Shown piece by piece: positions 19,946-33,551 of a stretch of 64,000 nt of DNA; positions within the stretch are counted from its first letter, which is position 1, and each line of letters opens with the position of its first letter. The stretch covers positions 3,534,001-3,598,000 of the forward strand of contig NZ_JRMH01000001.1 in assembly GCF_000803315.1 (NCBI RefSeq), in the 5' to 3' direction. The notes beneath the pieces are model-generated. The model was given only the letters and a program-made list of their open reading frames with translations. It was not told where the DNA came from and did not search any database. Source of the stretch: Pectobacterium actinidiae (GTDB lineage Bacteria; Pseudomonadota; Gammaproteobacteria; Enterobacterales; Enterobacteriaceae). The position numbers were made by a program, and so were the translations under genes.

Positions 19946-19980
19946 TATACCCTAGTGCAGCTCGAAGTATGGTGGGTATA
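19946..19980 (+). repeat. Deleted ERIC-like end repeat upstream of pssA
   Basis: TATACCCT is joined almost directly to GCAGCTCGAAGTATGGTGGG and TATA. The right part matches the right end of the ERIC element at 51022-51045 (20 of 24 bases) and the left TATACCC matches the ERIC left end, so this looks like an ERIC that has lost its core. It ends 27 bases before the pssA start codon and lies in its 5' untranslated region or promoter. Confidence 0.6.
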
Positions 19981-20007
19981 AACTAATGAGAGAAGAAACG
20001 CGCTGTG

Positions 20008-21363
20008 ATGCTGTCAAATTTTAAACGCAATAAATACCAACAGCACCTTGCACAACTGCCCAGAATTCCTCAGAACGCAGATGATGTTCAGACGTTGCAT
20101 TCGCCTGAGCTTTTCCGCACGACGCTGATTAACGCCATTCTGAGTGCTAAAAAACGCATTTATATCGTGGCGTTGTATCTTGAGCGCGATGATGGCGGCA
20201 TGGGGATTCTATCTGCAATTTATGAAGCCAAACGACAATGCCCAGAGCTGGATGTCCGTGTTTTGGTAGACTGGCATCGTGCTCAGCGCGGCAGGATCGG
20301 CGCTGCGGCAGAAAATACCAATGCCGATTGGTATTGCGACATGGCGAAAAAACATCCAGACACCCATTTCCCTATCTATGGAATTCCTGTCAACACACGC
20401 GAAGCGTTGGGCGTGCTGCATCTGAAAGGGTTCATTGTCGATGACACGGTCATCTACAGCGGGGCAAGCCTGAATGATGTTTATCTGCATCAGCACCAGA
20501 AGTACCGTTATGACCGCTACCAGCTGATTCATAATCCGGCATTAGCCGATACGATGGTGCAATATATCCAGACAATGCTGTCGGCTCCGGCGGTGCAGCG
20601 CTTAGATCATACCGATCGCCCGAAAAGCCTCGAAATCAAAAATGATATCAAGCAGTTCCGCCAAACGTTGCGCACCGCCAGTTATCAGCTACCAGAACAC
20701 AGTGCAGATGCAAACGAATTAAGCGTCACACCACTGGTCGGGTTAGGAAAACAAAGTCCGCTGAATAAGACCATACATCACCTGATGTATTGCGCTGACG
20801 AGCACTTGGTTATCTGTACCCCTTATTTCAACCTACCAGCGCTGCTGGTGAGAAATATCATTCGGCTATTGCGAGACGGTAAAAAAGTAGAAATTATTAT
20901 CGGTGATAAGACCGCTAACGATTTCTATATTCCAGAAGACCAGCCTTTCAAAATCATCGGTGCGTTACCGTATCTCTATGAGATCAACCTTCGCCGTTTT
21001 CTGAGCCGCCTGGAGCGCTACATTGAGAATCAGCAGCTTGTTGTGCGGCTATGGAAAGACGGTGATAACAGCTTCCACCTGAAAGGCATGTGGGTTGATG
21101 ACAAGTGGCAGTTGTTGACGGGGAATAACCTTAACCCGCGCGCATGGCGTCTGGATCTGGAAAACGCCATCCTGATTCACGATCCTCAGCAGATCCTATT
21201 GCAGCAACGTCTGGACGAGCTGGACACGATCAGGACACATACCCACGTCGTACAAAGCTATACGGAACTGGAGAGCATTGCACAATATCCAGTGAAAGTC
21301 CGCAAGCTGATACGACGACTGCGCCGTATTCGTATAGACAGGCTCATTAGTCGTATTCTCTAA
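20008..21363 (+). CDS. pssA: CDP-diacylglycerol-serine O-phosphatidyltransferase PssA
   Basis: Makes phosphatidylserine from CDP-diacylglycerol and serine, the committed step to phosphatidylethanolamine; peripheral on the inner membrane. It is a phospholipase D superfamily member with two HKD motifs: HLKGFIVD near residue 136 and HLKGMWVD near residue 356. It is 451 residues from the ATG at 20008, as in E. coli; a GTG directly before (20005) is an alternative. The basic C-terminus (KLIRRLRRIRIDRLISRIL) is conserved. Confidence 0.96.
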   Translation: MLSNFKRNKYQQHLAQLPRIPQNADDVQTLHSPELFRTTLINAILSAKKRIYIVALYLERDDGGMGILSAIYEAKRQCPELDVRVLVDWHRAQRGRIGAAAENTNADWYCDMAKKHPDTHFPIYGIPVNTREALGVLHLKGFIVDDTVIYSGASLNDVYLHQHQKYRYDRYQLIHNPALADTMVQYIQTMLSAPAVQRLDHTDRPKSLEIKNDIKQFRQTLRTASYQLPEHSADANELSVTPLVGLGKQSPLNKTIHHLMYCADEHLVICTPYFNLPALLVRNIIRLLRDGKKVEIIIGDKTANDFYIPEDQPFKIIGALPYLYEINLRRFLSRLERYIENQQLVVRLWKDGDNSFHLKGMWVDDKWQLLTGNNLNPRAWRLDLENAILIHDPQQILLQQRLDELDTIRTHTHVVQSYTELESIAQYPVKVRKLIRRLRRIRIDRLISRIL

Positions 21364-21380
21364 GACCTGTGCAATGCTTT

Positions 21381-21410
21381 AAAAAAACCTCGGAAACCGA
21401 GGTTTTTTAT
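21381..21410 (+). terminator. Rho-independent terminator of pssA
   Basis: AAAAAACCTCGG pairs with CCGAGGTTTTTT around AAA, eighteen bases after the stop. The A and T runs flank it symmetrically, so it can serve both pssA and the convergent kgtP. Confidence 0.9.
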
Positions 21411-21471
21411 TGTCATTTTGGAAACCAGCCAGTGCAACCACCGGCCAGGTGCTATGGTAGTGTTCTGAAAA

Positions 21472-22752
21472 CTAAAGCTTCATACCCTTGCCTCTGCGAT
21501 GCAGCGTCAATGACACAATAAACGCAATCGCCCCCATCGCTGATACGTACCAGAAGAAAGCCGTTTCCATACCAAAGGATTTCAGCGACAGGGCAACATA
21601 CTCTGCCGAACCACCAAACAGCGCATTAGCAACCGCATAAGATAAACCTACGCCCAACGCCCGGACTTCAGGCGGGAACATTTCTGCTTTTAAAATGCCG
21701 CTAATGGATGTGTAGAAACTGACAATAATCAGTGAAAGCATCACCAATGAGAAGGCAATGACAGGGCTTGTCACACTCTGCAGTACCGTCAGAATAGGTA
21801 CCGTCAGCAATGCCGCAAGCCCGCCGAAACAGAGCATTGAGCTACGACGGCCAATCTTATCTGACATCGCACCAAAGAACGGCTGTAGCAGCATAAAAAT
21901 AAACAGTGCGAGGGTCATTAACCCGCTAGCCGTTTTCGCATCCATTCCTGCCGTATTCACCAGATACTTTTGCATGTAAGTAGTAAATGTATAAAAAGCT
22001 AAAGAGCCACCGGCCGTAAACCCCAGAACAGTAATAAAGGCGCGGCGATGTTTCCACAAACCCGCAAGCGAGCCAGCATCTTTGTGTCCGCGAGTCGTTT
22101 TATCAGATGTTTCATTCAAAGAGCGGCGTAAATAAAGCGCAACAATCGCCAAAATAGCGCCGAGGGCAAAAGGAATACGCCATCCCCATGCACGCAAATC
22201 CTCATCACTCAGAATCTGTTGTAATATCACAACGACTAACAGCGCCAGCAGTTGACCGCCAATCAACGTGACATATTGGAAAGAAGCATAGAATCCCTTT
22301 CTTCCCTCAACGGCAACTTCACTCATATACGTTGCGCTAGTGCCATATTCCCCACCGACAGAAAGCCCCTGAAATAAACGGGCTAATAGCAGCAAAAAAG
22401 GAGCCCAGGTGCCGATGGTTTCATATCCAGGTAAACATGCAATAACCAGAGATCCAAAACACATCATGCAGACTGAAATTAGCATTGAATTTTTACGACC
22501 ATGCTTGTCTGCAATGTAACCGAAAAGCCAACCGCCGATCGGTCTCATTAAAAAGCCTGCTGCAAAAACCCCTGCTGTTTGTAGTAATTGAGTCGTGGTA
22601 TTTCCCGAAGGGAAAAAGATATGGGCAAAATAGATTGAGCAAAAGGAATAAACATAAAAATCAAACCACTCAACCAAATTACCCGATGAAGCGCCAACTA
22701 TAGCTCGGATACGCTGACGCGTATCTTTCGCTTTTTCCGTTAGATCAGTCAT
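21472..22752 (-). CDS. kgtP: Alpha-ketoglutarate permease KgtP
   Basis: MFS proton symporter importing 2-oxoglutarate, 426 residues with twelve helices. Diagnostic parts are [23 protein letters not shown] in helix 1, [21 protein letters not shown] (motif A) and [24 protein letters not shown]. coli also has kgtP next to pssA and just downstream of an rRNA operon (rrnG), with the same relative orientation. About 260 bp of AT-rich DNA separates its start from the rRNA terminator. Confidence 0.95.
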   Translation of the reverse strand: MTDLTEKAKDTRQRIRAIVGASSGNLVEWFDFYVYSFCSIYFAHIFFPSGNTTTQLLQTAGVFAAGFLMRPIGGWLFGYIADKHGRKNSMLISVCMMCFGSLVIACLPGYETIGTWAPFLLLLARLFQGLSVGGEYGTSATYMSEVAVEGRKGFYASFQYVTLIGGQLLALLVVVILQQILSDEDLRAWGWRIPFALGAILAIVALYLRRSLNETSDKTTRGHKDAGSLAGLWKHRRAFITVLGFTAGGSLAFYTFTTYMQKYLVNTAGMDAKTASGLMTLALFIFMLLQPFFGAMSDKIGRRSSMLCFGGLAALLTVPILTVLQSVTSPVIAFSLVMLSLIIVSFYTSISGILKAEMFPPEVRALGVGLSYAVANALFGGSAEYVALSLKSFGMETAFFWYVSAMGAIAFIVSLTLHRRGKGMKL

Positions 22753-23010
22753 CCTATTTTATTCTCCTGTTTTTCCGGGCATAAAACGATGCCCGCTATA
22801 GTAAAGCAGCACTTAAACCTTGAGGCAAAAAGTTCCTGGTTGTAATAATTTATTAATGTAACAACGTAATCAGCACCTTTATTATCCTTAACTGAAATAC
22901 GGATAAATAAAACAGCAACAAACATGACGTTATTATAAGGTGGATTAATAGGAAGGTAAGTGAGTCTATTCAGGTAAAACTAAGAATTTACTATCCTGAA
23001 ATAGAAATAG

Positions 23011-23044
23011 AAAAAAGGCCATCCTGCTAAGGATGGCCTTTTTT
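23011..23044 (-). terminator. Terminator of the rRNA operon
   Basis: AAAAAAGGCCATCC pairs with GGATGGCCTTTTTT around TGCTAA. Read on the minus strand it follows the distal 5S gene by about 9 bases and ends in six Ts, a classic rrn T1-type terminator. Confidence 0.92.
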
Positions 23045-23052
23045 CTTAATTG

Positions 23053-23172
23053 AAACCTGGCAGTTCCCTACTCTCACATGGGGAAGCCCCACACTACCAT
23101 CGGCGCTACGGCGTTTCACTTCTGAGTTCGGCATGGGGTCAGGTGGGACCACCGCGCTATCGCCGCCAGGTA
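23053..23172 (-). rRNA. 5S ribosomal RNA, distal copy
   Basis: Second 5S gene of the operon, after tRNA-Thr. The internal 115 bases equal those of the proximal copy. At the ends the second base pair is changed: 5' TACCTGG and 3' CCAGGTT, against TGCCTGG and CCAGGCA, so an A-U pair replaces a G-C pair in the terminal helix. This places it as the counterpart of rrfF in the E. coli rrnD operon. Confidence 0.95.
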
Positions 23173-23207
23173 AATTCTTTTTTAAGCCGAACATTAACCC
23201 AAATAAC

Positions 23208-23283
23208 TGGTGCTGATACCCAGAGTCGAACTGGGGACCTCACCCTTACCAAGGGTGCGCTCTACCAACTGAGCCATATCAGC
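23208..23283 (-). tRNA. tRNA-Thr (anticodon GGT)
   Basis: Minus strand reads GCTGATATGGCTCAGTTGG at the 5' end, anticodon loop CTTGGTAAG, T-arm GGTTCGACTC-type sequence CCAGTTCGACTCTGG, and encoded CCA; 76 bases with all four stems intact. It sits between two 5S genes, as thrV does in E. coli rrnD. Confidence 0.97.
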
Positions 23284-23299
23284 GCACCTGTATAAATTG

Positions 23300-23419
23300 A
23301 TGCCTGGCAGTTCCCTACTCTCACATGGGGAAGCCCCACACTACCATCGGCGCTACGGCGTTTCACTTCTGAGTTCGGCATGGGGTCAGGTGGGACCACC
23401 GCGCTATCGCCGCCAGGCA
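23300..23419 (-). rRNA. 5S ribosomal RNA, proximal copy
   Basis: Minus strand begins TGCCTGGCGGC and ends CTGCCAGGCAT, 120 bases, essentially the E. coli 5S sequence. It follows the 23S gene after about 130 bases. Confidence 0.97.
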
Positions 23420-23548
23420 AATTCTGTTTCATTCCAACCGTTGTAACCAGGTCGCTTTCGCTTCTCTCTGTACAACCATCAGAACCAATCCTAGAACAAG
23501 CTGAGTATTGTTTTTTATGAGTCACTCACAAAACACCTTCGGTGTTGT

Positions 23549-26455
<2,907 letters not shown>

Positions 26456-26600
26456 TCACAACCCGAAGGTGTCTTGAAAGACACTATCGCGCTGCGATTA
26501 TTTGAGAGACTCATTGACAGACTGATGCATCACTCACACCACATTACTGTCGTGTCAGTATGTTCAGCTGTCATGTTTCAATTTTCAGCTTGTTCCAGAT

Positions 26601-26612
26601 TGTTAAAGAGCA
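26601..26612 (-). promoter_or_regulatory. boxA antitermination site in the 16S-23S spacer
   Basis: TGCTCTTTAACA on the minus strand, the consensus rRNA boxA that binds NusB/NusE, located between tRNA-Ala and 23S. An identical site is in the operon leader. Confidence 0.9.
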
Positions 26613-26673
26613 AAATACTTCGCAGCATACTGTTTCCAATACACTCTGAAGTCTTTTATGTTGCAAGTAGTAA

Positions 26674-26749
26674 TGGTGGAGCTATGCGGGATCGAACCGC
26701 AGACCTCCTGCGTGCAAGGCAGGCGCTCTCCCAGCTGAGCTATAACCCC
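26674..26749 (-). tRNA. tRNA-Ala (anticodon TGC)
   Basis: Minus strand starts GGGGTTATAGCTCAGCTGGG and ends with encoded CCA; anticodon loop CTTGCACGC. 76 bases, all stems pair. Second tRNA of the 16S-23S spacer. Confidence 0.97.
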
Positions 26750-26791
26750 ATCGTTGCTTACAGATACCTTAGATACCACTCACGGAAGAGT

Positions 26792-26868
<77 letters not shown>

Positions 26869-26941
26869 ATTAAGGTATTTCTGCTCGTTATTTTCATCAG
26901 ACAATCTGTGTGAGCACTTCACTTAACACACATCTTCTTGG

Positions 26942-28482
<1,541 letters not shown>

Positions 28483-28632
28483 AAGATTTGTTTGATTTGC
28501 TGAACTCGTCAGCGATGCTCAAAGATTTAAAACTGTTTATTCGTAATGAATTTACTGTTGTTCACTCTTCAAGACTTTTTATATCGTTAAGATACGGTCT
28601 TGTGAGTGCCCACACAGATTGTCTGATTATAT

Positions 28633-28644
28633 TGTTAAAGAGCA
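28633..28644 (-). promoter_or_regulatory. boxA antitermination site in the rRNA leader
   Basis: TGCTCTTTAACA about 150 bases upstream of the 16S gene, just downstream of promoter P2. It allows transcription to resist Rho through the rRNA genes. Confidence 0.9.
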
Positions 28645-28680
28645 GTGCGTTGTGGTCTTAACCACATCGCGAGGTGGCGT

Positions 28681-28708
28681 ATACTACGCTTTTCACCTTC
28701 AGAGTCAA
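28681..28708 (-). promoter_or_regulatory. rRNA promoter P2
   Basis: On the minus strand TTGACT (28708-28703) and TAGTAT (28686-28681) are 16 bases apart, downstream of P1 by about 100 bases, as in E. coli rrn operons. Confidence 0.85.
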
Positions 28709-28782
28709 CGCTTATTTTAACGCGCTTTCTCTTTCTTTATCGACCCGGTTGTGTGTTCACAGCGCCGTGTCGATGGAGGCGC

Positions 28783-28810
28783 ATTATAGGGAGCCGATTC
28801 AGAAGCGCAA
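28783..28810 (-). promoter_or_regulatory. rRNA promoter P1
   Basis: TTGCGC (28810-28805) and a perfect TATAAT (28788-28783) with 16-base spacing. They are followed by the GC-rich discriminator GCGCCTCC that makes rrn P1 promoters sensitive to ppGpp. Upstream, an A/T-rich stretch containing AAAAAAGTTT resembles an UP element; Fis sites are likely but not assigned. Confidence 0.88.
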
Positions 28811-28862
28811 GCAAATCTCGTAAACTTTTTTCTGTTTGCGCATCTTTCATTCGTTCCGCTTA

Positions 28863-29426
28863 TTAACCGTGCGTTTTTATCCATTTTGGCAGGTGTGCAA
28901 GGCTTTCCAGCACACCATCAGCCAGTGCTTCGCCTTGCGAAGTGACGGGTTTACCAGTACGAACCAGCAGTTTTTTTCCTACACCAGCACCTATTGCAGC
29001 CTGAATATCCTCTAATTTGTCTCCCACCATATAAGAAGCTGCCATATCAATGTTCAGTTCACGCTGTGCAGAAAGCAGCATGCCCGGCTCAGGTTTACGG
29101 CAATCACAACTCTGGCGATACTCACCTTCCCCAGCGTCAGGATGATGCGGACAAAAATAGATGCCATCCAGATCAACACCACGATCGGCCAACGACCAGT
29201 CCATCCACTCCGTAAGTTGCATAAACTGATCTTCTGTAAACTTACCGCGGGCGATGCCGGACTGATTCGTCACAACAACCAGCGCGAACCCCATGCTTTT
29301 CAACTCACGCATGGCATCAATGACGCCATCAATAAATTGAAAATGGTCAATGTCATGAACATAACCGTGATCGACATTGATCGTGCCGTCACGATCAAGA
29401 AAAACTGCTGGAACGCTTTGTGCCAC
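28863..29426 (-). CDS. gmhB: D-glycero-beta-D-manno-heptose 1,7-bisphosphate 7-phosphatase GmhB
   Basis: HAD-superfamily phosphatase of ADP-heptose synthesis for the lipopolysaccharide inner core. 187 residues. The nucleophile motif is [11 protein letters not shown], motif II is [11 protein letters not shown], the zinc loop [18 protein letters not shown] carries the Cys/His ligands of GmhB, and the last acidic motif is MVGDKLEDI. It diverges from metN and lies directly upstream of the rRNA promoters on the same strand, exactly as gmhB relates to E. coli rrnH. Confidence 0.95.
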   Translation of the reverse strand: MAQSVPAVFLDRDGTINVDHGYVHDIDHFQFIDGVIDAMRELKSMGFALVVVTNQSGIARGKFTEDQFMQLTEWMDWSLADRGVDLDGIYFCPHHPDAGEGEYRQSCDCRKPEPGMLLSAQRELNIDMAASYMVGDKLEDIQAAIGAGVGKKLLVRTGKPVTSQGEALADGVLESLAHLPKWIKTHG

Positions 29427-29511
29427 TGACTTTGCTCCTGAATGCCTAAATTACGCGGTAGTATCGCATGTTTTCGCCGATAGGGAGAATGCAGAGCCAT
29501 GACAATCCCGA

Positions 29512-29540
29512 TTGACTTAGACGTCTAGACGCCCTAACAT
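29512..29540 (+). promoter_or_regulatory. metNIQ promoter overlapped by two MetJ boxes
   Basis: TTGACT (29512-29517) and TAACAT (29535-29540) are 17 bases apart. The spacer is nearly filled by two tandem met boxes, AGACGTCT (29519-29526, perfect consensus) and AGACGCCC (29527-29534). MetJ with S-adenosylmethionine bound there would block RNA polymerase directly. Confidence 0.88.
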
Positions 29541-29605
29541 CCATTTCATATTCTGTTAATTCAGAAACTGATTTATCCAGCCATAGGCACTCACGATAAA
29601 AGCAT

Positions 29606-30637
29606 ATGATTGAACTTTCTAATATTACTAAGGTTTTCCAGCAAAACGGGCGGACAATTACCGCGCTTGCTGATGTCAGCCTTCATGTTCCCACCGGGCA
29701 AATTTATGGCGTTATCGGCGCATCGGGCGCAGGTAAAAGTACACTGATCCGCTGCGTCAATTTATTGGAACGTCCGACAGAAGGGAAAGTTCTGGTAGGT
29801 GGGCAAGAACTGACTCAACTGTCAGATAGCCAATTGACGCGTGCACGCCGTCAAATCGGCATGATTTTCCAACATTTCAACCTGCTCGCTTCGCGCACCG
29901 TTTTTGGCAATATTGCGCTACCGCTGGAATTAGATAACACGCCGAAAGCCGACATCACCAAACGAGTCAACGAGTTGTTGGAACTGGTTGGGCTTGCAGA
30001 TAAGCACGACGTGTATCCCGCCAATTTATCCGGCGGACAAAAACAGCGTGTCGCTATTGCCCGTGCACTGGCTAGCAATCCTAAAGTTCTACTGTGTGAC
30101 GAAGCAACCAGTGCATTAGATCCTGCAACAACTCGCTCAATTCTTGAGTTGCTGAAAGACATCAATCGTCGTCTGGGTTTAACCATTCTTCTTATTACAC
30201 ATGAAATGGACGTGGTGAAACGTATTTGCGATCAGGTTGCGGTGATCAGCGACGGACGACTTATCGAACAGGACACCGTAAGCGAAGTCTTTTCACATCC
30301 AAAAACACCGTTGGCGCAGAAATTCATTCAGTCAACGTTACACCTGGATATCCCAGACGATTACCTCGCTCGTCTGTCTCCTGACTATCGACCGGATACC
30401 ACACCATTATTACGGATGGAATTTACGGGTAAATCGGTGGATGCTCCGCTGCTGTCCGAGGTTGCTCGACGCTTTAACATCAACAACAACATTATCAGTG
30501 CCCAGATGGATTACGCCGGGGGCGTCAAGTTCGGCATCATGCTGGCAGAAATGCACGGCAACGATGCGGATATCAAAGCCGCAATCCAATTCCTGCAGGA
30601 AAGTCACGTTACAATTGAGGTTCTGGGTTATGTCTGA
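29606..30637 (+). CDS. metN: Methionine ABC transporter ATP-binding protein MetN
   Basis: ATPase of the high-affinity methionine importer. 343 residues: Walker A GASGAGKS, signature LSGGQKQR, Walker [14 protein letters not shown], and a C-terminal regulatory domain (residues 260-343, containing [25 protein letters not shown]) that in E. coli binds methionine and causes trans-inhibition. Repression by MetJ is expected from the boxes upstream. It overlaps metI by 8 bases. Confidence 0.96.
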   Translation: MIELSNITKVFQQNGRTITALADVSLHVPTGQIYGVIGASGAGKSTLIRCVNLLERPTEGKVLVGGQELTQLSDSQLTRARRQIGMIFQHFNLLASRTVFGNIALPLELDNTPKADITKRVNELLELVGLADKHDVYPANLSGGQKQRVAIARALASNPKVLLCDEATSALDPATTRSILELLKDINRRLGLTILLITHEMDVVKRICDQVAVISDGRLIEQDTVSEVFSHPKTPLAQKFIQSTLHLDIPDDYLARLSPDYRPDTTPLLRMEFTGKSVDAPLLSEVARRFNINNNIISAQMDYAGGVKFGIMLAEMHGNDADIKAAIQFLQESHVTIEVLGYV

Positions 30638-31283
30638 AGCAATGATGTGGTTAATGGCTAAGGGAATATGGGAAACTGTTGCGATGACGTTTGTTTCTGG
30701 TTTCTTTGGCTTTGTGCTTGGCTTACCTGTAGGCGTTTTATTGTATACCACGCGTCCGGGGCAAATCATCGCCAATCCCAAGATCTATCGGACCATTTCT
30801 GCACTGGTCAATATTTTCCGTTCGATTCCGTTCATTATTTTGCTGGTGTGGATGATTCCTTTTACCCGCATCATTGTCGGAACCTCTATTGGTCTGCAAG
30901 CGGCGATCGTTCCTCTCACCGTCGGTGCGGCACCTTTTATTGCCCGAATGGTGGAAAACGCCCTGCTTGAAATTCCTACTGGCCTGATCGAAGCCTCCCG
31001 TGCGATGGGCGCGACGCCAATGCAAATCATCAGAAAGATATTACTGCCGGAAGCATTACCAGGACTTATTAATGCCGCAACCATCACGCTAATTACTCTC
31101 GTAGGCTATTCTGCTATGGGTGGAGCCGTGGGCGCAGGCGGCTTAGGTCAAATTGGTTATCAGTATGGTTATATTGGTTATAACGCGACGGTCATGAATA
31201 CGGTATTAATATTGCTGGTTGTTTTGGTTTACCTGATTCAATTCTGCGGCGACAGGGCAGTAAAAGCTGTCACACACAAGTAA
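30630..31283 (+). CDS. metI: Methionine ABC transporter permease MetI
   Basis: Inner-membrane channel subunit, 217 residues, five hydrophobic helices, with the coupling loop [26 protein letters not shown] use the ATG at 30630, which overlaps the metN stop, although the frame stays open upstream inside metN. metQ follows after 65 bases. Confidence 0.96.
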   Translation: MSEAMMWLMAKGIWETVAMTFVSGFFGFVLGLPVGVLLYTTRPGQIIANPKIYRTISALVNIFRSIPFIILLVWMIPFTRIIVGTSIGLQAAIVPLTVGAAPFIARMVENALLEIPTGLIEASRAMGATPMQIIRKILLPEALPGLINAATITLITLVGYSAMGGAVGAGGLGQIGYQYGYIGYNATVMNTVLILLVVLVYLIQFCGDRAVKAVTHK

Positions 31284-31348
31284 TCTCACCACAATACGTA
31301 TTTGCCTGAAGGCATCTGCCAAGAAAATAGTTAATTAGGGGTAAGGAT

Positions 31349-32164
31349 ATGGCGATTAAACTGAAATCTATTGCGACCATTGGCGCACTCATTGGTGCTT
31401 TGGCTCTCGCAGGATGTGGTCAGGAAGAAAAGAATCCTAATCATATTAAAGTTGGCGTTATTGTTGGCGCAGAACAACAGGTTGCAGAAGTTGCGCAGAA
31501 AGTGGCAAAAGACAAATACGGTCTGGACGTTGAGTTAGTCACATTTAACGATTACGTGTTGCCAAACGAAGCCCTGAGCAAAGGTGACATCGATCTGAAT
31601 GCCTTCCAGCATAAACCTTATTTGGATCAACAGATCAAAGATCGTGGTTATAAACTGGTTTCTGTCGGCAACAGCTTTGTTTACCCAATTGCGGGTTACT
31701 CCAAAAAAATCAAATCGCTGAATGAGCTGCAAGATGGCGCTCAAATTGCGCTGCCAAACGACCCAACTAACCTGGGGCGTTCTCTGCTGCTGTTGCAGAA
31801 AGTCGGTTTGATTAAACTGAAAGACAACGTCGGCTTGCTGCCAACTGTACTGGACGTGACTGAAAACCCAAAAAACATCAAACTGGTTGAGCTGGAAGCA
31901 CCACAGCTGCCACGTTCTTTAGATGATGCACAAATCGCGCTGGCGGTAATCAACACCACTTACGCTAGCCAGATTAACCTGACGCCGACCAAAGATGGCC
32001 TGTTTGTTGAAGAGAAAGACTCTCCGTATGTAAACCTGCTGGTTTCACGCGAAGACAACAAAGACGCTGAAAACGTGAAGAAATTCGTTCAGGCTTATCA
32101 GTCTGATGAAGTAAACGACGCAGCAAATAAAATCTTTAACGGCGGCGCAGTGAAAGGCTGGTAA
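31349..32164 (+). CDS. metQ: Methionine-binding lipoprotein MetQ
   Basis: Substrate-binding protein of the methionine importer, 271 residues, NlpA family. Lipoprotein signal with lipobox LALAGC (Cys23), so it is anchored to the inner membrane. Family motifs include KVGVIVGAEQQV, VTFNDYVLPNEAL, DLNAFQHKPYLD and IALPNDPTNLGRSL. It is the last gene of the metNIQ operon; a terminator follows at 32201. Confidence 0.96.
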   Translation: MAIKLKSIATIGALIGALALAGCGQEEKNPNHIKVGVIVGAEQQVAEVAQKVAKDKYGLDVELVTFNDYVLPNEALSKGDIDLNAFQHKPYLDQQIKDRGYKLVSVGNSFVYPIAGYSKKIKSLNELQDGAQIALPNDPTNLGRSLLLLQKVGLIKLKDNVGLLPTVLDVTENPKNIKLVELEAPQLPRSLDDAQIALAVINTTYASQINLTPTKDGLFVEEKDSPYVNLLVSREDNKDAENVKKFVQAYQSDEVNDAANKIFNGGAVKGW

Positions 32165-32200
32165 TCTCGCCCTAATGTGTTTAATTAAAAGATATCTGTA

Positions 32201-32229
32201 AGACGGGCTACGGCCCGTCTTGTTATTTC
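32201..32229 (+). terminator. Rho-independent terminator of metNIQ
   Basis: AGACGGGC pairs with GCCCGTCT around TACG, followed by TGTTATTT, 36 bases after the metQ stop. Confidence 0.85.
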
Positions 32230-32282
32230 TGCAATTGCTTGCTTCAATACCCGCTCTTTGAGAAAAAGCAGAGGAATCCTTA

Positions 32283-32693
32283 ATGCGTGCTGTTCCCTTT
32301 ATATTGTTGGCCATGTCGCTGACAGGCTGTTCTTTATTTCAGAAGCCACCGGCACCTACACCTCAACCCGCAATTGAAACTAAGACTGTAGAACCTGCGC
32401 CGAAACCGAAGCCTGTGGCTCGCCCAACGCCAGCGGTGTTATATAAAAGTGCAGAAGAATTAGTCGGTAAACCGTTCCGTGATATGGGCGAAGTTTCAGG
32501 CTCCTCATGTCAGGTCAGCGCTCAGGATTCTCCCCCTAACGCGGCAAATGCGCGTAAAAGAATGCAAAACCGCGCAACCGCAATGAAAGCCAATGCGGTT
32601 TTACTGCATGAATGCCAAACCGTCAGCGGCGTAGCGGGTTGCTATAGCCAGGTCGTTTGCCAAGGCACTGCGCTGAAAGTTTCTGCACAATGA
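32283..32693 (+). CDS. rcsF: Outer-membrane lipoprotein RcsF, Rcs phosphorelay sensor
   Basis: Detects envelope damage and signals to IgaA and the RcsCDB phosphorelay, which controls capsule, motility and virulence genes. 136 residues: signal with lipobox SLTGC (Cys16), a Pro/Lys-rich disordered linker (about 20-50) that threads through outer-membrane proteins, and a globular domain with four cysteines at 76, 111, 120 and 126, matching the two disulfides of E. coli RcsF. Its stop overlaps the trmO start. Confidence 0.95.
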   Translation: MRAVPFILLAMSLTGCSLFQKPPAPTPQPAIETKTVEPAPKPKPVARPTPAVLYKSAEELVGKPFRDMGEVSGSSCQVSAQDSPPNAANARKRMQNRATAMKANAVLLHECQTVSGVAGCYSQVVCQGTALKVSAQ

Positions 32694-33406
32694 GTCAGTT
32701 TGTTTTCAATCAGATCGGGATTATCCGCTCACCGTATAAAGAAAAATTTGCCATTCCGCGGCAACCGGGTCTGATTGAAGATGGAGGCGGAGAGCTTCAG
32801 CTATTACCACCCTACAATCAGGTGGAATGTGTGCGGGGGCTGGAAGATTTCAGTCATATTTGGATAGTGTTCATCTTTCATCAAACGATGGACGGCGGCT
32901 GGCGTCCGACAGTTCGACCACCGCGTCTGGGCGGAAACGCACGTACGGGTGTTTTCGCTACGCGTTCGACCTTCCGTCCCAACCCTGTTGGCATGTCGCT
33001 GGTTGAGCTAAAAGGGATCCGTGCAAAACGCGATGCCATTACGCTCGAATTAGGCAGTCTTGATCTGGTCGATGGCACACCTGTCGTCGATATCAAACCT
33101 TACCTACCCTTTGCGGAAAGCCATCCTCAGGCACGGGCGGGTTTTGCCCAAATGGCACCCGATGCCGCGATGCCGGTAGTTTTCTCCCCGCTTGCGGAAA
33201 GCCAGATCGCAGAACACCACAAGAAGTATCCCCAGTTGAAACGCTTTATCTCACAGGTATTGGCACAGGATCCGCGTCCCGCTTACCGTAAAGGGGAAAG
33301 TACCACGCGGGAATACGCCGTTTTACTATTGGAATTCAATGTGCGCTGGCGCGTCTACGAAGAACAAACTGAAGTGTTGAGCCTCGACCCATCACTCGCG
33401 TGTTAA
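32690..33406 (+). CDS. trmO: tRNA (N6-methyl-threonylcarbamoyladenosine-37) methyltransferase TrmO
   Basis: Adds the N6-methyl group to t6A37 of threonine tRNAs using S-adenosylmethionine. 238 residues, TsaA/YaeB family, with FNQIGIIRSPYKEKFAIPRQPGL at the start, FATRSTFRPNPVGMSLVEL in the middle, and LDLVDGTPVVDIKPYLP. The ATG at 32690 overlaps the rcsF stop (ATGA), which indicates translational coupling. Confidence 0.94.
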   Translation: MSQFVFNQIGIIRSPYKEKFAIPRQPGLIEDGGGELQLLPPYNQVECVRGLEDFSHIWIVFIFHQTMDGGWRPTVRPPRLGGNARTGVFATRSTFRPNPVGMSLVELKGIRAKRDAITLELGSLDLVDGTPVVDIKPYLPFAESHPQARAGFAQMAPDAAMPVVFSPLAESQIAEHHKKYPQLKRFISQVLAQDPRPAYRKGESTTREYAVLLLEFNVRWRVYEEQTEVLSLDPSLAC

Positions 33407-33551
33407 TACATGAACCACAGCAATATATTCTAAAATTGTCCCTGCTCTCTTTTGACACGTCGCCCACGCTGGTAAACTAAGCCACTTTTTATGTGCCTTC
33501 GGCTGCGCGGCAGCCCTATGCTATTTGTCGTTCTAACGGAACTAAAACCCC

